From Aporrectodea caliginosa (Eukaryota; Annelida; Clitellata; Crassiclitellata; Lumbricidae): a DNA stretch of 64,000 nucleotides. Positions 1 through 9,745 of this stretch are shown piece after piece. The stretch is taken from contig JACEVL010000144.1 of the NCBI GenBank assembly GCA_020284085.1, forward strand, positions 1,374,501 to 1,438,500, written 5' to 3'. The notes beneath the pieces were generated by a model that worked only from the letters and a program-made list of their open reading frames with translations, was not told the origin of the DNA and did not search any database. Within the stretch, counting starts at the first letter, position 1. Every line of letters starts with the position of its first letter. The position numbers were made by a program, and so were the translations under genes.

Positions 1-830
1 ATGTATAAATAAATAAATAAATAAATATAATTAAATTTATTTATTTAATCAATTAATTTATTAATTAAATTTAATATATAAAAAAATTAAAAAATAAATA
101 AATAAAAATAAATAATTAATTAATTAAATTATTAATTATCTATCTTAAATTTATTTATTCATATAATTATTTATTTTATTTATTTATTTATTTTTTATTT
201 AATCAATTAATTAATTTATTAAATTTAATTAATTTAAAAATTAATTAAATTAATTAATTAATTGAATAAAATAAAAAAATAAAAAAATAAATAAAATTTT
301 AAAAATAAAAAATAAATCAATAAATCAATCAATTTAATTATCTAATTAACTAAATTTATTTATTTATCAATTAATTAATTAAATAAATTTAATATATAAA
401 TAGAAATAATTAATAAATAAAATTAAAATTATTTATTTAATCAATTAATTAATTAAATTAATTTAATATATAAATAGAAACAATAATAAATAAAATTAAA
501 ATAAATAAAAATAAAAATTAATAATTAATTAATTAAATTATTAATTATCTAACTAATTAAATTATTTAAATAATTAAATTTATTTATTCATATAATATAT
601 TTAATTGTATTTTTTTATTTAATCAATAATTAAATTTAATTAATTAATTTATTGATGCATAAATAAATTTAATTAATTAAATAATTTAATTTATTTTTTA
701 CCTATTTATTTTATTTTATCTATTTGTTTATTTATTTATTTATTATTTATTAATAAAATAATTGATTAAATAAATTAATTTAATTTGATTTATTTATTTA
801 TTTATTTAATTTATTTATATTCTTATTAAT
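1..830. repeat. AT-rich low-complexity tract of TAAT/AAAT words
   Basis: Almost pure A+T built from shuffled ATTA, TTAAT and AAATAAAT words, with inverted stretches able to fold on themselves. No ORF of note. It lies in what should be the last intron of PDPK1, since that gene's final exon follows at 1691. It looks like decayed microsatellite rather than a defined transposon. Confidence 0.8.
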
Positions 831-1140
831 TATCCGCCGCGACAACTCAAAGCTCTATATAAGGGGAAGGGAACAAACAAGTCATGCCCCCACATGACAT
901 GACTTATAGCCGGCGGACATGTCGGACACGCAGCCAAATCCCTGGTTTTATAAAGTATAGATTTTACAAATTGCCTAGACATTTAACAAAATCCCTGATT
1001 TTACACATTGCCCGTAATAATCAGATTTAAGGGATTTTACAAAATGGTAGTTTGTATATATTTTCGTCACTTTCAGGCAATCTGTCAAATTTTCATCATC
1101 AGATTCCAGGGAATTTACAAAATAGGGATTTTGTAAAGTA
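831..1140. other. Unique-looking intronic sequence with internal inverted motifs
   Basis: Normal base composition resumes here. CCGCCG near 833 faces CGGCGG near 913. The word AAATCCCTG-TTTTA-A occurs twice near 937 and 990 and reappears inverted near 1120. This may be an old MITE, but I see no clear ends or target duplication. No exon recognised. Confidence 0.35.
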
Positions 1141-1185
1141 TGTACAAATATATATGTATGTAATATATATGTATGTATATATATA

Positions 1186-1218
<33 letters not shown>

Positions 1219-1233
1219 ATATATATATGTATG

Positions 1234-1294
<61 letters not shown>

Positions 1295-1530
1295 GTATGT
1301 ATATATATATGTATGTATATATATATGTATATATACATGCATATATGTATATATATATATATGTATATATATATATACATATATATATATACATATATAT
1401 ATATATACATATATATATATACATATATATATATACATATATATACATACATATATACATATATATATACATACATTTATATATACATACATATATATAC
1501 ATACATTTATATATACATACATATAATTGC
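1141..1530. repeat. (TA)n/(TATG)n/(TACA)n microsatellite
   Basis: About 390 bp of alternating TA, TATG and, in the second half, TACA. The sequence is close to an inverted repeat of itself about a centre near 1350, because TATG on the left becomes CATA on the right. All reading frames stay open only because of the repeat (Tyr-Ile-Met-Cys strings), so the ORFs are not genes. Confidence 0.95.
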
Positions 1531-1690
1531 GCTTTAAACCGCGGTCGCAATACAACTGCATAGGAAAGCGCGCTGGCCAGTCAAAGGGTTAAACGTGTTA
1601 TCATCTGTTACTGCTATATCTTGTAATCGTCCTTTTGAATTAATAAACGATTATTATTATTTATTAAAGAAATCTTCTCTGTCTGTGCAG

Positions 1691-1801
1691 CCAAACAGGA
1701 CCTACTACCTGGAGGATCCGGAAGGAAACGCCCTCAAGTGGTGCCAGAAGATCGAAGAGGTTCTTCTCCACTACTACGGATCAACCAAGAACGACTCGTG
1801 A
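1691..1801 (+). CDS. PDPK1: PDPK1 (3-phosphoinositide-dependent protein kinase 1), last coding exon
   Basis: This is the end of the master AGC kinase that phosphorylates the activation loops of AKT, S6K and related kinases at the plasma membrane. What is seen: a polypyrimidine tract and CAG acceptor end at 1690, then 36 codons in phase 0 to a TGA at 1799-1801. The peptide opens [18 protein letters not shown] and continues with QKIEEV. This matches the end of the PDK1 C-terminal PH domain, which in vertebrates reads NRTYYL-DP-GN-A-KWC-KIQEV. This part forms the last strand and C-terminal helix of the PH domain that binds PtdIns(3,4,5)P3. The rest of the gene, including the kinase domain, lies upstream of the window. 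The open frame extends back to 1595, but residues before 1691 do not resemble PDK1 and are intron. The match is short but very specific. Confidence 0.85.
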   Translation, partial: PNRTYYLEDPEGNALKWCQKIEEVLLHYYGSTKNDS

Positions 1802-2530
1802 TCGCTTCGTCATCTCAACCAACCACTCCTCTCCTCTTCCTTCCATCTGTCCTCTCTCCATCAATCCATCGTTCTGTACATGTTTTGGCATTGTGTACAT
1901 ACAGTGTGATAATTATATATGCTACTTATATAAAAACATATGCCGTCTGTGTATATATTTCTATTGTTTATGCTAGGATCCTCTTTATGTGTATATATAT
2001 ATCATGTATATACCATATGCATATGCTAATACTTCTCTACACGGTTCTAAGTATAGGTTAATATTAATTGTTTCATATATAAAATTTCTAAACGCTTATA
2101 TATATGATTTCAGACGCTTCCGATCACGTATGCCATAAATATTGCTTCGCACACACATGTAAATGCATATATGTGCGAATGAATATGTTATGTAAGCGAC
2201 GTGTTTGTGGTACAATGTGTTGACTTATTTCTGAACCTGTGTTTTTGTCTATATAGACACATTAAATTGTGCATTCGTTGTTCTCTGCCAAATTTCTGCA
2301 TTAATAAGGAAGACAAAATTTTGTGTAAGCATATCAATATGCATATGTGTTACACATTCTTTCAGTAACAACTTTATTTGTACATGTGTGGCTGACTGGT
2401 TGATTGTGCGACATGTAACACAGTGTCCACATTCAGTTCTCAACAACAGTCATTGGTTACGTAAGGACCTTTAAAAGTTCTTGACGAGCAATAGCGCTTT
2501 GACTGTTGTGAATAAATATAGCATTGTTAT
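1802..2530 (+). other. PDPK1: Probable PDPK1 3' untranslated region
   Basis: AT-rich sequence after the PDPK1 stop with no further exon. The first good AATAAA polyadenylation hexamer downstream is at 2511-2516, giving a 3'UTR of roughly 700 bp. The end point is inferred from the hexamer alone. Confidence 0.5.
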
Positions 2531-3095
2531 TATGATAGCATCAGTCGTTTCTGGTGAAACATGTCTGGTCGTAGCTGATGTTGCTATGGCCGAAATACTC
2601 GTCATGGCAACCAGTGTGGCTTCTCAGCTCATGAGACCGAACTGTCTAACTGTAGACTACATTTTCGTTTCTGTTGTAGTCGATGTTATATTTATGTGAA
2701 CTTTTGTTCAGCCAGGGTTGAATAACGTGATTTTGGAGGTCAGTGCATATAATTAAATTGGTTAGTAAATTGTGATTGTAGGAGGACAGTTATATTGCAC
2801 CATTTTCAAGCCTATCGGAAATGTTACACGAATGACTCGATCATAATTGAAATTTTGTGTTGGCCACATTTGATGTTGTGTGCTAGGCAGAGGTGCCACT
2901 TATTGTCTTGATTTGGGTATGTGGTGGACATCATCACTTTGGCTACAGTACATTACAGGTACTTGCATGTATTGAATGATGAACTGCTAATACACACACG
3001 CATATAGATGGCATATATGTGTACGTACATATATGCATATATACATGATTTGGCAAGACTCCGTGCCCATCTGTAGTGTAGCTTAGTGTATTGAC

Positions 3096-3100
<5 letters not shown>

Positions 3101-3145
<45 letters not shown>

Positions 3146-3170
3146 ATTATATATATATAAATATATATAT
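3101..3170. repeat. (TA)n microsatellite
   Basis: Uninterrupted TATATA run of about 40 bp, then a broken second run. It has no strand preference. Confidence 0.9.
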
Positions 3171-3499
3171 ATGGCGTTTCATTATTAACCATGCTCTTTA
3201 TATATTTATAACAGTTAAATGTATAAAAAGTAAATATATTAGCGTTTTATATATATAATTTATCCATAACACTTAAATGCGTACAAATTAAATACCTCTT
3301 ATTTGCGTGAATGTTCATAAGAAAGATGAAGGAATCGAGAGACAGTGGAGGAGAAATTACACAATGCATGAGAAACAGATTTAAAAATGTGGAACAATTT
3401 TATCAGGATGTATCTATTAGTGCTGGGCCAAACGTCCTGAGCCCCAGATGTTTCAGTTATAAACTGAGTGACGTCTTTGGCTTCTTGAATGTTCGAAAT

Positions 3500-3545
3500 A
3501 GGGGTAATAATAATAATAGGGTGCTGTACATGAGTTCAAAAAAGT
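3500..3545 (-). repeat. LINE/SINE 3'-tail fragment, (TTA)n-ended
   Basis: The string AATAATAATAATAGGGTGCTGTACATGAGTTCAAAAA matches, in segments, the tail at 25611-25700 (TAATAATAAT followed by GGGTGCTGTACAAGAGTTC). Two dispersed copies suggest a 3' tail family on the minus strand. Confidence 0.45.
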
Positions 3546-4199
3546 CGTGGTGTGTTGGTCTCCATCTTGGGTATGGTTTGTTTTTTAATCAACCTACTTA
3601 AATTGCATGGGTGTGGTTCAATTTGATTGACAGATTAGGACCACTGCTTTGAAACAGCTGTTAAGTCCATATTGTAATAATAAGTTATTACTTGTGATGT
3701 GTTATTATGTATCGATTACCTGACCTTCGATAGGTACTGGCCTTCCATCACTTGATAATAAAAAATTTCGTATACATATTAACAGATGCAGACTGGCTGA
3801 CCAGGACAAGAATTAAGGACTAGCTTTTGGTGATGTTTGAATAACACAGCCTAGTCTAGATTTAATATTTTAAAATGCATTAAATTTTGGTATCTGCTTG
3901 TATTGACAAAGCGGTCTGCGAGAGAGCATGACGTGGAAGCAAGCCGGAATCAATTACTGGGAGACTTCTTTCCTTTCAGTTTATCAGGTTGTGCGCTGGA
4001 AGTGTTAGTTCCGTTAGGTTCAATTACTTTGCACTTGATTAGTTTTGTACTGTGAGTTGTACAGATTTGTGAATAATTTTAATGTTTTTTCAATGAAAAT
4101 TTGTTTTGAACTCGTTCTTATATTCGTAGTTAGCGATTGTAAAGAGCTTTCCAAAAATGTAAACTCATAATGTCAGTTAGCACATATTGTTGATACATC

Positions 4200-4292
4200 C
4201 TTGCCACAGCATGCCCATAAATATTTGATGGGACCCATATTGGTCTTATAAGGGTCCCTTATGAGAATATGGTCCCCATGTGGGCTTGCTGA
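4200..4292. mobile_element. Degenerate MITE related to the element at 38651-38779
   Basis: Contains GGGACCCATATTGG, GGTCCC and CCCATGTGGGC words and ends in CAGCATGCCC / GGGCTTGCTG inverted sequence. The copy at 38651-38779 shows the same GGGCCC and CCCATATG words between similar ends, so they look like one family. No target duplication is visible here. Confidence 0.4.
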
Positions 4293-5312
4293 TGGGGAAT
4301 GCAATATGTGTTAACCTTTGTTAACATTTTATAACATCTGTTAACACCTGTTATAATCTGATGATGTTTGTTAACATCTGTTATTGTTTGTTAGCATTTG
4401 TTAATTGGATCTCTGTTTGCATGTTTAATAAGAGAAACATACTGCATTGGCCATTCAGGTTTTTGTGTTGAAATATAAAATAATCCATAAAATATTTACA
4501 GCGTCTCAGCAATTTTTTGATTGAAACGTTTGATTATTGTAGTTTGTAAGATCTTTAATCAGTGTTATCTTGACTTTGATAGTCATTAATTGACTTAAAT
4601 TCTATAATCAATATCTTCTAAATTTATATTTAAAAAAACAATAGTAAAAAACAGTAATCAAGAGGTGAAGGATTATTGATTTAGCTAATTAAAATAAAAT
4701 ATATGGAATTACTTATTCATTTAAAATATAGTCCGGTATAAATTATTATTGCATTACTAACATTATAGCTAGAAGGTAGCATTTCAGACCCCATTTGCAT
4801 CTACTACTTCGTATCGTCACCGTGAATTACAAGATATCCAGATTATTTACCACATATTCATACTGTACAGGTATGTCTTACTGCCTGTATGTCTGTTTGC
4901 CTTTCTGTTTGTCTGTCTGAGAGCGTGTAGTTCTCGTAGATAACTTTATCTAAGATTTGACATTTAAATTGTCTGACACGTGTTTCATTTCACGCGGGTC
5001 GTCCCTACTTTCTTTCAAGCCTAGGCCTACTTCTACCAGACCAGTCATGTGATCTTTGGGCCCTATAATCAGCTACTAGTAGCACTTTTGTTTAACAATG
5101 CTGTGTCATAAGAGAGATATTTATCGGTGCCTTCTTCCTTTCTCTAGGCTAGAGACTGGCATTCCCAAGCCGAAAACTGCGCATTGTCTGCATTGCAAGT
5201 TCGTCAGCATTCATCACTAAAGTCTGAGTCTTTTTGCGCAATTTTAGATGTACAGGAAAAGACACTCGCACTAAGTAAAATAAGGGCCAAATCCATACGT
5301 ATTTTATCACAA

Positions 5313-5470
5313 TCGTAATCCTAAACTCCACAGTTTCTAAAGCGCCACTTGACAGCTAAGCGCATTATACTAGGGCCTATAGCTTATTCACGAGCGCTGC
5401 GTCAAGTCAGAAGAGGGGTTTCAAAAGGGTAGTCAAAAGGAGGTCCGAGCTAGTCCGGTTTCCAGAGGGT
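5313..5470 (+). repeat. Dispersed repeat copy shared with 33463-33603
   Basis: Shares a run of blocks with 33463-33603 in the same order: TTCTAAAGCG, GCTTATTCACGAGCGCTGCGT, AGTC-AAAGG, GGAGGTCCGAG and CCGGTTTCCAGAG. At 33.4 kb this block lies inside a hAT element with target duplications, so this is probably a fragment of the same family. Confidence 0.6.
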
Positions 5471-5526
5471 CCAGGTCAAGAGAGGAAGCTGAGCAAACGA
5501 ACCTGGTTGTTAAAACCATAGATATA

Positions 5527-5562
5527 CCACAGTATAAATAATCATAATTATTTATACTGTGG
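5527..5562. repeat. Perfect 16-bp stem palindrome with 4-nt loop
   Basis: The left arm CCACAGTATAAATAAT at 5527-5542 and right arm ATTATTTATACTGTGG at 5547-5562 are exact reverse complements around the loop CATA. Confidence 0.85.
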
Positions 5563-5884
5563 ATATACGTCGATGGTTAAAACAGTAGGCCTTTTGTAAC
5601 AGTAAGATCTTTTGGCATCACTGCTACTACAAGCTATAATATTCTTTATTGAAACAATCCGGTTGACAAACCGCAACCGGTTATTAGGCCTACAGCGTAG
5701 TTAAGCAATTGAAACAATTCACAAGAACAATTTAAGCTGCAAATTTACTGTAAAATTATAGAAGACAACAGCGATCATACAACTATCAATTTCACCGTAT
5801 TATTGTAGAAGACAGTGGCGTAGCACCAATGCACTGTCTTCTTCAGCGTCTCTTCATTTTTCTTTAATTTAAAGACAGGCCTGA

Positions 5885-6224
5885 TAGTGAGGACGATAAG
5901 CTCGTGCATTGTTCAAACTGTGGATAAAAGCAACAAACTTTTTTGTATTCAAGAAAAACATATTTTAAGACTTTTCAGCGAGAGGCATCACTTAATTCAT
6001 TTGGGAACATTACTTAAAAAATTATTGAAAATGTGCTGTAAACGCGGTACTTTTTCTATTAGTTCGACCATTTGTGCGGATTATTTGGGCTATAAACGGA
6101 CATGTTTAGGCGATAGCTAGCATTTCTTGTCAATAATCTTCATTATCGGCGATTTTATCGTCAATTAAGGATTGTTTTCACATAATTTATTTCACTTTAA
6201 ATTGTGCGAAAGCGTCTATTTTCT
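5885..6224 (+). repeat. Left arm of a 340-bp long inverted repeat
   Basis: Pairs with 9277-9594 on the opposite strand. Shared blocks in inverted order include GTGCATTGTTCA, GTGGATAAAAGCAAC, TTTTTGTATTCAAGA, AGCGAGAGGCATCACTTAA, AAGATTATTGACAAG and GCGTCTATTTTCT. The right arm lacks about 30 bases that are present here near 6158-6190. The 77-codon ORF inside (5887-6120) resembles no protein I know and is broken in the other arm. Confidence 0.85.
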
Positions 6225-6526
6225 TGTTTGCATGTAATAAAACTTCATATATTTTAATTTATCTGTACGGTAGGTCAGAATTTAATTACAGCCTACGTTT
6301 AAGCGGTGCTTTTTAGTGAACTCGGCTTTACGGGTGCCCTTGCGAATTCCCGACCTAAATTCCCGAAATAGAATTTCACCTGGATTTCGTAAATCTATTT
6401 TCTAAGTTAAAATAATTATTATTTTGGGGTGATAAAATTTTTCTAACGGTAGAACTGCATTTTAGCTTATTTAATGATCTCATTGAATATATCCTGTATT
6501 TGAACGTATTTATTATTTATTATAGA

Positions 6527-7917
6527 GCGGAGAGACAAGATACCAGGGGATTGTTCAGGATGGCGGAGGAAATATGTGGCACGGTGAGCAGCGGATCATC
6601 AGAAATCAGAAGCAAGGATGGAAAAAAGATAGAGGACAGGGACGAGATCAGGGGACGATGGAGAGAACACTTCGAGGAACTGTATAACGAAGAGAACCCA
6701 ACGGACATCACGGTCTTGGAGGAGATGCCACAGAATAGCAACCAGGATAGGCTAGGCCACATACTCAGAGGGGAAATAGAAGAGGCGATAAATAACCAAA
6801 AAAAGAGGAAAGCACCGGGGAAGACAACATCACAGCAGAAATGATCAGGGAAGGAGAGGAGTGCTCGGTGGAAATGATGCACACTCTGTGCAACAGGATA
6901 TACCAAGGGAAGAAATGCCCGGAGGACTGGGGAAAGGCGATCATAGTCCCCATACACAAGAAAAAGGACAAAACCATCTGCAGCAATTACAGAGGAATTA
7001 GCCTCCTGAGCGTGCCTGGGAAGGTGTACACCAGAGTCCTGCAACAACGACTACGGAGGTATGTGGAGGAAATAGTGGGAGAGGAACAGGCGGGTTTCAG
7101 AAGAGGAAGGGGAACGGTAGACCAAATATTCACAATCAGGCAACTAGCGGAGAAATACTATGAAAAGAACAAGGTGATTTATAACAACTTTATAGACTTC
7201 AGACAGGCTTTTGATAGCATCTGGCAGCGGGGGCTATGGAGAGTGATGAGGAATTATGGAATACCAGAGGAGCTAGTGGAACTACTAGAGGACCTATATA
7301 GCAAGACGGTAAGCGCAGTGAGAGTAGATGGGGAGCTAACGGAATGGTTTCGTGTGCATGTTGGAGTAAGACAAGGCTGCGGTCTATCCCCATACCTATT
7401 CAACCTGATATTGGAGGCAATGATGGACATAGCGCTGGCAGATACAGAAATAGGGGTGAGAATAAATGGAACAATAGTCAACAACCTAAGATTTGCAGAC
7501 GACATAGATCTGATGGCGGAAAGCGGAAGCCAACTGCAGGAACTAACGACCAGGGTACACGAAAGTAGCAAAAGATTCGGGCTTAAGATCAATGGAGAGA
7601 AGACCAAAACAATGACAATTGGTAAGGAAAAAGAAAAGATAAACATCACCCTGGAAGGAGAGGAGCTGGAACAGGTAACGGAATTTGTGTACCTGGGGGG
7701 CGTAATTACGGAGGACGCGGAGTCGACAAGGGACATAAGGAAAAGAATTGGGCTGGCGTCAGCAATGTTTGGAAAGCTGAGGAAACTATGGAGATCAGGC
7801 AACATCTCAACAAGAACAAAAACCAAACTATACGAAACACTGGTGATACCGGTCCTCACGTATGGAGCAGAATCTTGGTGCATGAAAAAGGAGGACGAGA
7901 GAAGACTCCTGGTGGCT
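6527..7917 (+). pseudogene. RTE-clade non-LTR retrotransposon reverse transcriptase, frameshifted and truncated
   Basis: Remnant of a LINE polymerase of the RTE/BovB type, which copies its own RNA at a nicked target. What is seen: a linker region from 6527, then a one-base frameshift near 6820 inside a KAPG motif. A second open frame (6841-7917) follows with the RT fingers (IVPIHKKKDKTICSNYRGIS), the EEQAGFR box, the IDFRQAFDS motif and a GVRQGCGLSPYLFN motif. The catalytic FADD box is at 7492-7503, with a VYLGGVIT thumb motif and an ESWCMKKEDERRLLVA end. The endonuclease domain is missing on the 5' side, as usual for truncated LINEs. The unusual point is the 3' side: the ORF stops being RTE at 7917 and passes in frame into hAT transposase sequence. 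Confidence 0.88.
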
Positions 7918-8123
7918 CTCCCAGTCATCCTCGCCATTTCGGAACGCTCGTTCTCCAAATTGAAAATCCTAACGACGTATCTTAGATCCAATATCTCGCA
8001 GGACAGACTTGATGGCCTTGCTCTTCTTGTGATCGAACATGAATGTGGACAAATTGAATATTGATGACTTGATAGACACATTTGCGAACAGTAAAGTTGG
8101 AATATCCCAATTCGTGCAGTAAT
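7918..8123 (+). pseudogene. hAT transposase C-terminal dimerisation domain fragment
   Basis: Starting at 7918 the reading frame gives LPVILAISERSFSKLKIL and continues with TYLRSNISQDRLDGLALL and IEHE. The A-ERSFSKLK and LSQ-RL-GLALLSIE patterns belong to the hAT-family dimerisation (hATC) domain of ZMYM6/TTF-type transposases. The frame stops at 8062-8064. A one-base shift restores a typical hAT tail (LNIDDLIDTFANSKVG) ending near 8121, so this piece is decayed. It joins the upstream RTE ORF without a stop. No hAT catalytic DDE region is present in the window. Confidence 0.85.
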
Positions 8124-8840
8124 TCTCTGAATCAAGACAATTTAGCTTGAATTAAAATATCCCTTGAACTATTCATCACTTAATGCACTTATCAGGGTAA
8201 CCTAGAAACCTATAGACTATGTCACTGTGCATGACGTAGTACTTTCTTCACGATTCTTCATTGAATAGGCCTATGTAATTACAGTAAAATTTTCTCTTAT
8301 CTACAGTGTTAGTGTACACTGGCTATGCATGTAACTGGCCTATAAGCGACACGCCAAATTGGCCAATACATTCCGGTTGTTTTCTGGTTCTGTCTTGAAC
8401 TATTAATTTGACTTGAACTATGGATTATATTATTGATAATAATGATTAACACTCTTGTTTTTTTTACCTAACTGCAAATTTAAATAGCTATAGATGGTAT
8501 AATGGTTAGCATGTTGAGATCAATCCCCGCCATGGGAGAAATTTGGTTCACGATTTCTGCTCTATGTACGCCCCTATCAAACTCAACTACTATGAGTACA
8601 CTGACCGTACACTGTCGGTGGGAAGAGGAGATGGCAAGGGAGAGGACTGGCCACCCACCCGCATATATGCTGAGGCTAAGAAAATAAAGTCGCTAACACT
8701 TCATACCCATGGCTGCCTCAGGGCTAGCTTAAGTGACTGCTCCCCTTCCTCATTATTTTCACTCTTTAGTCTTGTTAATTGGTAAGGGCCCAAGCATAGA
8801 GTGTCCAAGGGCCCCAGCTAGGTTGTTACGCCACTGATGC
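8124..8840 (+). mobile_element. Probable hAT 3' end containing a SINE
   Basis: The sequence downstream of the hAT coding remnant ends at 8836 in GTTACGCCACTG, preceded by AAGGGCCCC. That is the usual look of a hAT right terminal repeat (CAGTGGCGTAAC inverted). A tRNA-SINE sits inside at about 8490-8770. A CAGTGGCGTAG on the left at 5813 could be the matching left end, but the flanks GTAGAAGA and ATGCTAAC do not match, so the full element is not proven. Confidence 0.5.
8490..8770 (+). mobile_element. tRNA-derived SINE, family B
   Basis: A head with a tRNA-like A box (GATGGTATAATGGTTAGCAT) is followed by a body ending in AACACTTCATACCCATGGC. The same body order recurs at 10905-11350 and the 3' part near 15625-15690, so it is a dispersed family. 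The tRNA resemblance is to the head only, without a complete cloverleaf. Confidence 0.6.
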
Positions 8841-9276
8841 TAACATGTCGGGAATAACAAAAAATTTTGGCGAGTCAGGTAGAGGCAAATAGATAGATTA
8901 TCTTGTGCTGAAACTATACATAGTTGAGACTGGTACTTAGGCTGCATTATGGAGATATCTCGTGAAAATCATGATGCTTTGGTAAACCTATGCATCCTAA
9001 AGGTCCTAAAAAGTCAAATTTGTGGCCAAGACGCTGGGATGACGGCTGGATTCCAGTTACTTACTTACTTAACCATCTCTTTCGTACCACTGAGGACTTG
9101 GTCACTATTACAGTGTGTCATTATAAACTTGACCCGACAACCGACCGACAGATCATGACTAACTGGAAGCTCTTCACAAAGAAACATTACAACAGACATT
9201 AAATTACCACAGTGGTAGAAATAACTGACAGCATAACGGACATTAAATTACAAGTGAAATACGTTGTAAAAATTAT
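8841..9276. other. Spacer between hAT end and inverted repeat arm
   Basis: No gene or transposon recognised. ACATTAAATTAC-type words repeat near 9197 and 9240. Confidence 0.4.
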
Positions 9277-9594
9277 AGAAAATAGACGCTTTGCACAATT
9301 TAAAGTTAAAGACCATCGCCGATAATGAAGATTATTGACAAGAAATTCTAGCTATCGCCTAAACATGTCTGTTTATAGCCCAAAAAATCCGCACAAATGG
9401 TCGAACTAATAGAAAAAGTACCGCGTTTACGGCACATTTTCAATAATTTTTTAAGTTATGTTCCGAAATGAATTAAGTGATGCCTCTCGCTGAAAAGTTT
9501 TAAAATATGTTTATCTTGAATACAAAAAAGTTTGTTGCTTTTATCCACAAGATGAACAATGCACTGCCTTTTTGGACCTTATCCTCCTCACTAT
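9277..9594 (-). repeat. Right arm of the long inverted repeat
   Basis: Inverted partner of 5885-6224. The arms are about 3 kb apart and enclose the RTE/hAT debris. The arm ends about 150 bp upstream of the ARL6IP1 start codon, so it borders that gene's promoter. It could be two copies of a transposon in opposite orientation rather than one element's terminal repeats. Confidence 0.85.
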
Positions 9595-9745
9595 GAAACA
9601 TTGAACTCGATTCAGCCATCAAGTTCAGTTGCGTCAGCAGAAACCTACATCTTATCCCACCAAGTGCGATCGGTCTTGGGTAAACTGTGTATGTGTTTCG
9701 CTTCTTTCAGTCAGTGTGACTGCGTTTTTAGTTGGTTTAGTCGAC
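9595..9745 (+). promoter_or_regulatory. ARL6IP1: ARL6IP1 promoter / 5'UTR region
   Basis: About 150 bp of non-repeat, moderately GC-rich sequence between the inverted repeat arm and the ATG. There is no obvious TATA box. The start has GAC-ATG-G around it, with G at -3 and +4, a fair Kozak context. The transcription start cannot be placed from sequence alone. Confidence 0.45.

Larger units (their letters stand above)
2531..5300. other. Intergenic spacer, no gene recognised
   Basis: AT-rich non-coding sequence between PDPK1 and ARL6IP1. It holds a (TA)n microsatellite at about 3100-3170, a LINE/SINE-like tail near 3500-3545, tandem TTAACA-type words at 4310-4400 (GTTAACATCTGTTA variants) and a degenerate MITE near 4200-4292. 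The ORFs at 2481-2699 and 3311-3601 resemble nothing known. Confidence 0.6.

Noticed and set aside
975..1563. Tyr/Ile-rich ORFs on both strands
   Set aside because: All six frames of the TA/TATG microsatellite are open. No gene signal.
5813..8836. A complete autonomous hAT between CAGTGGCGTAG (5813) and TACGCCACTG (8836)
   Set aside because: The ends look right, but the flanks GTAGAAGA and ATGCTAAC differ, and most transposase coding sequence is absent. The left CAGTGGCG also sits in a local GAAGACAGTG/CACTGTCTTC hairpin, so it may be chance.
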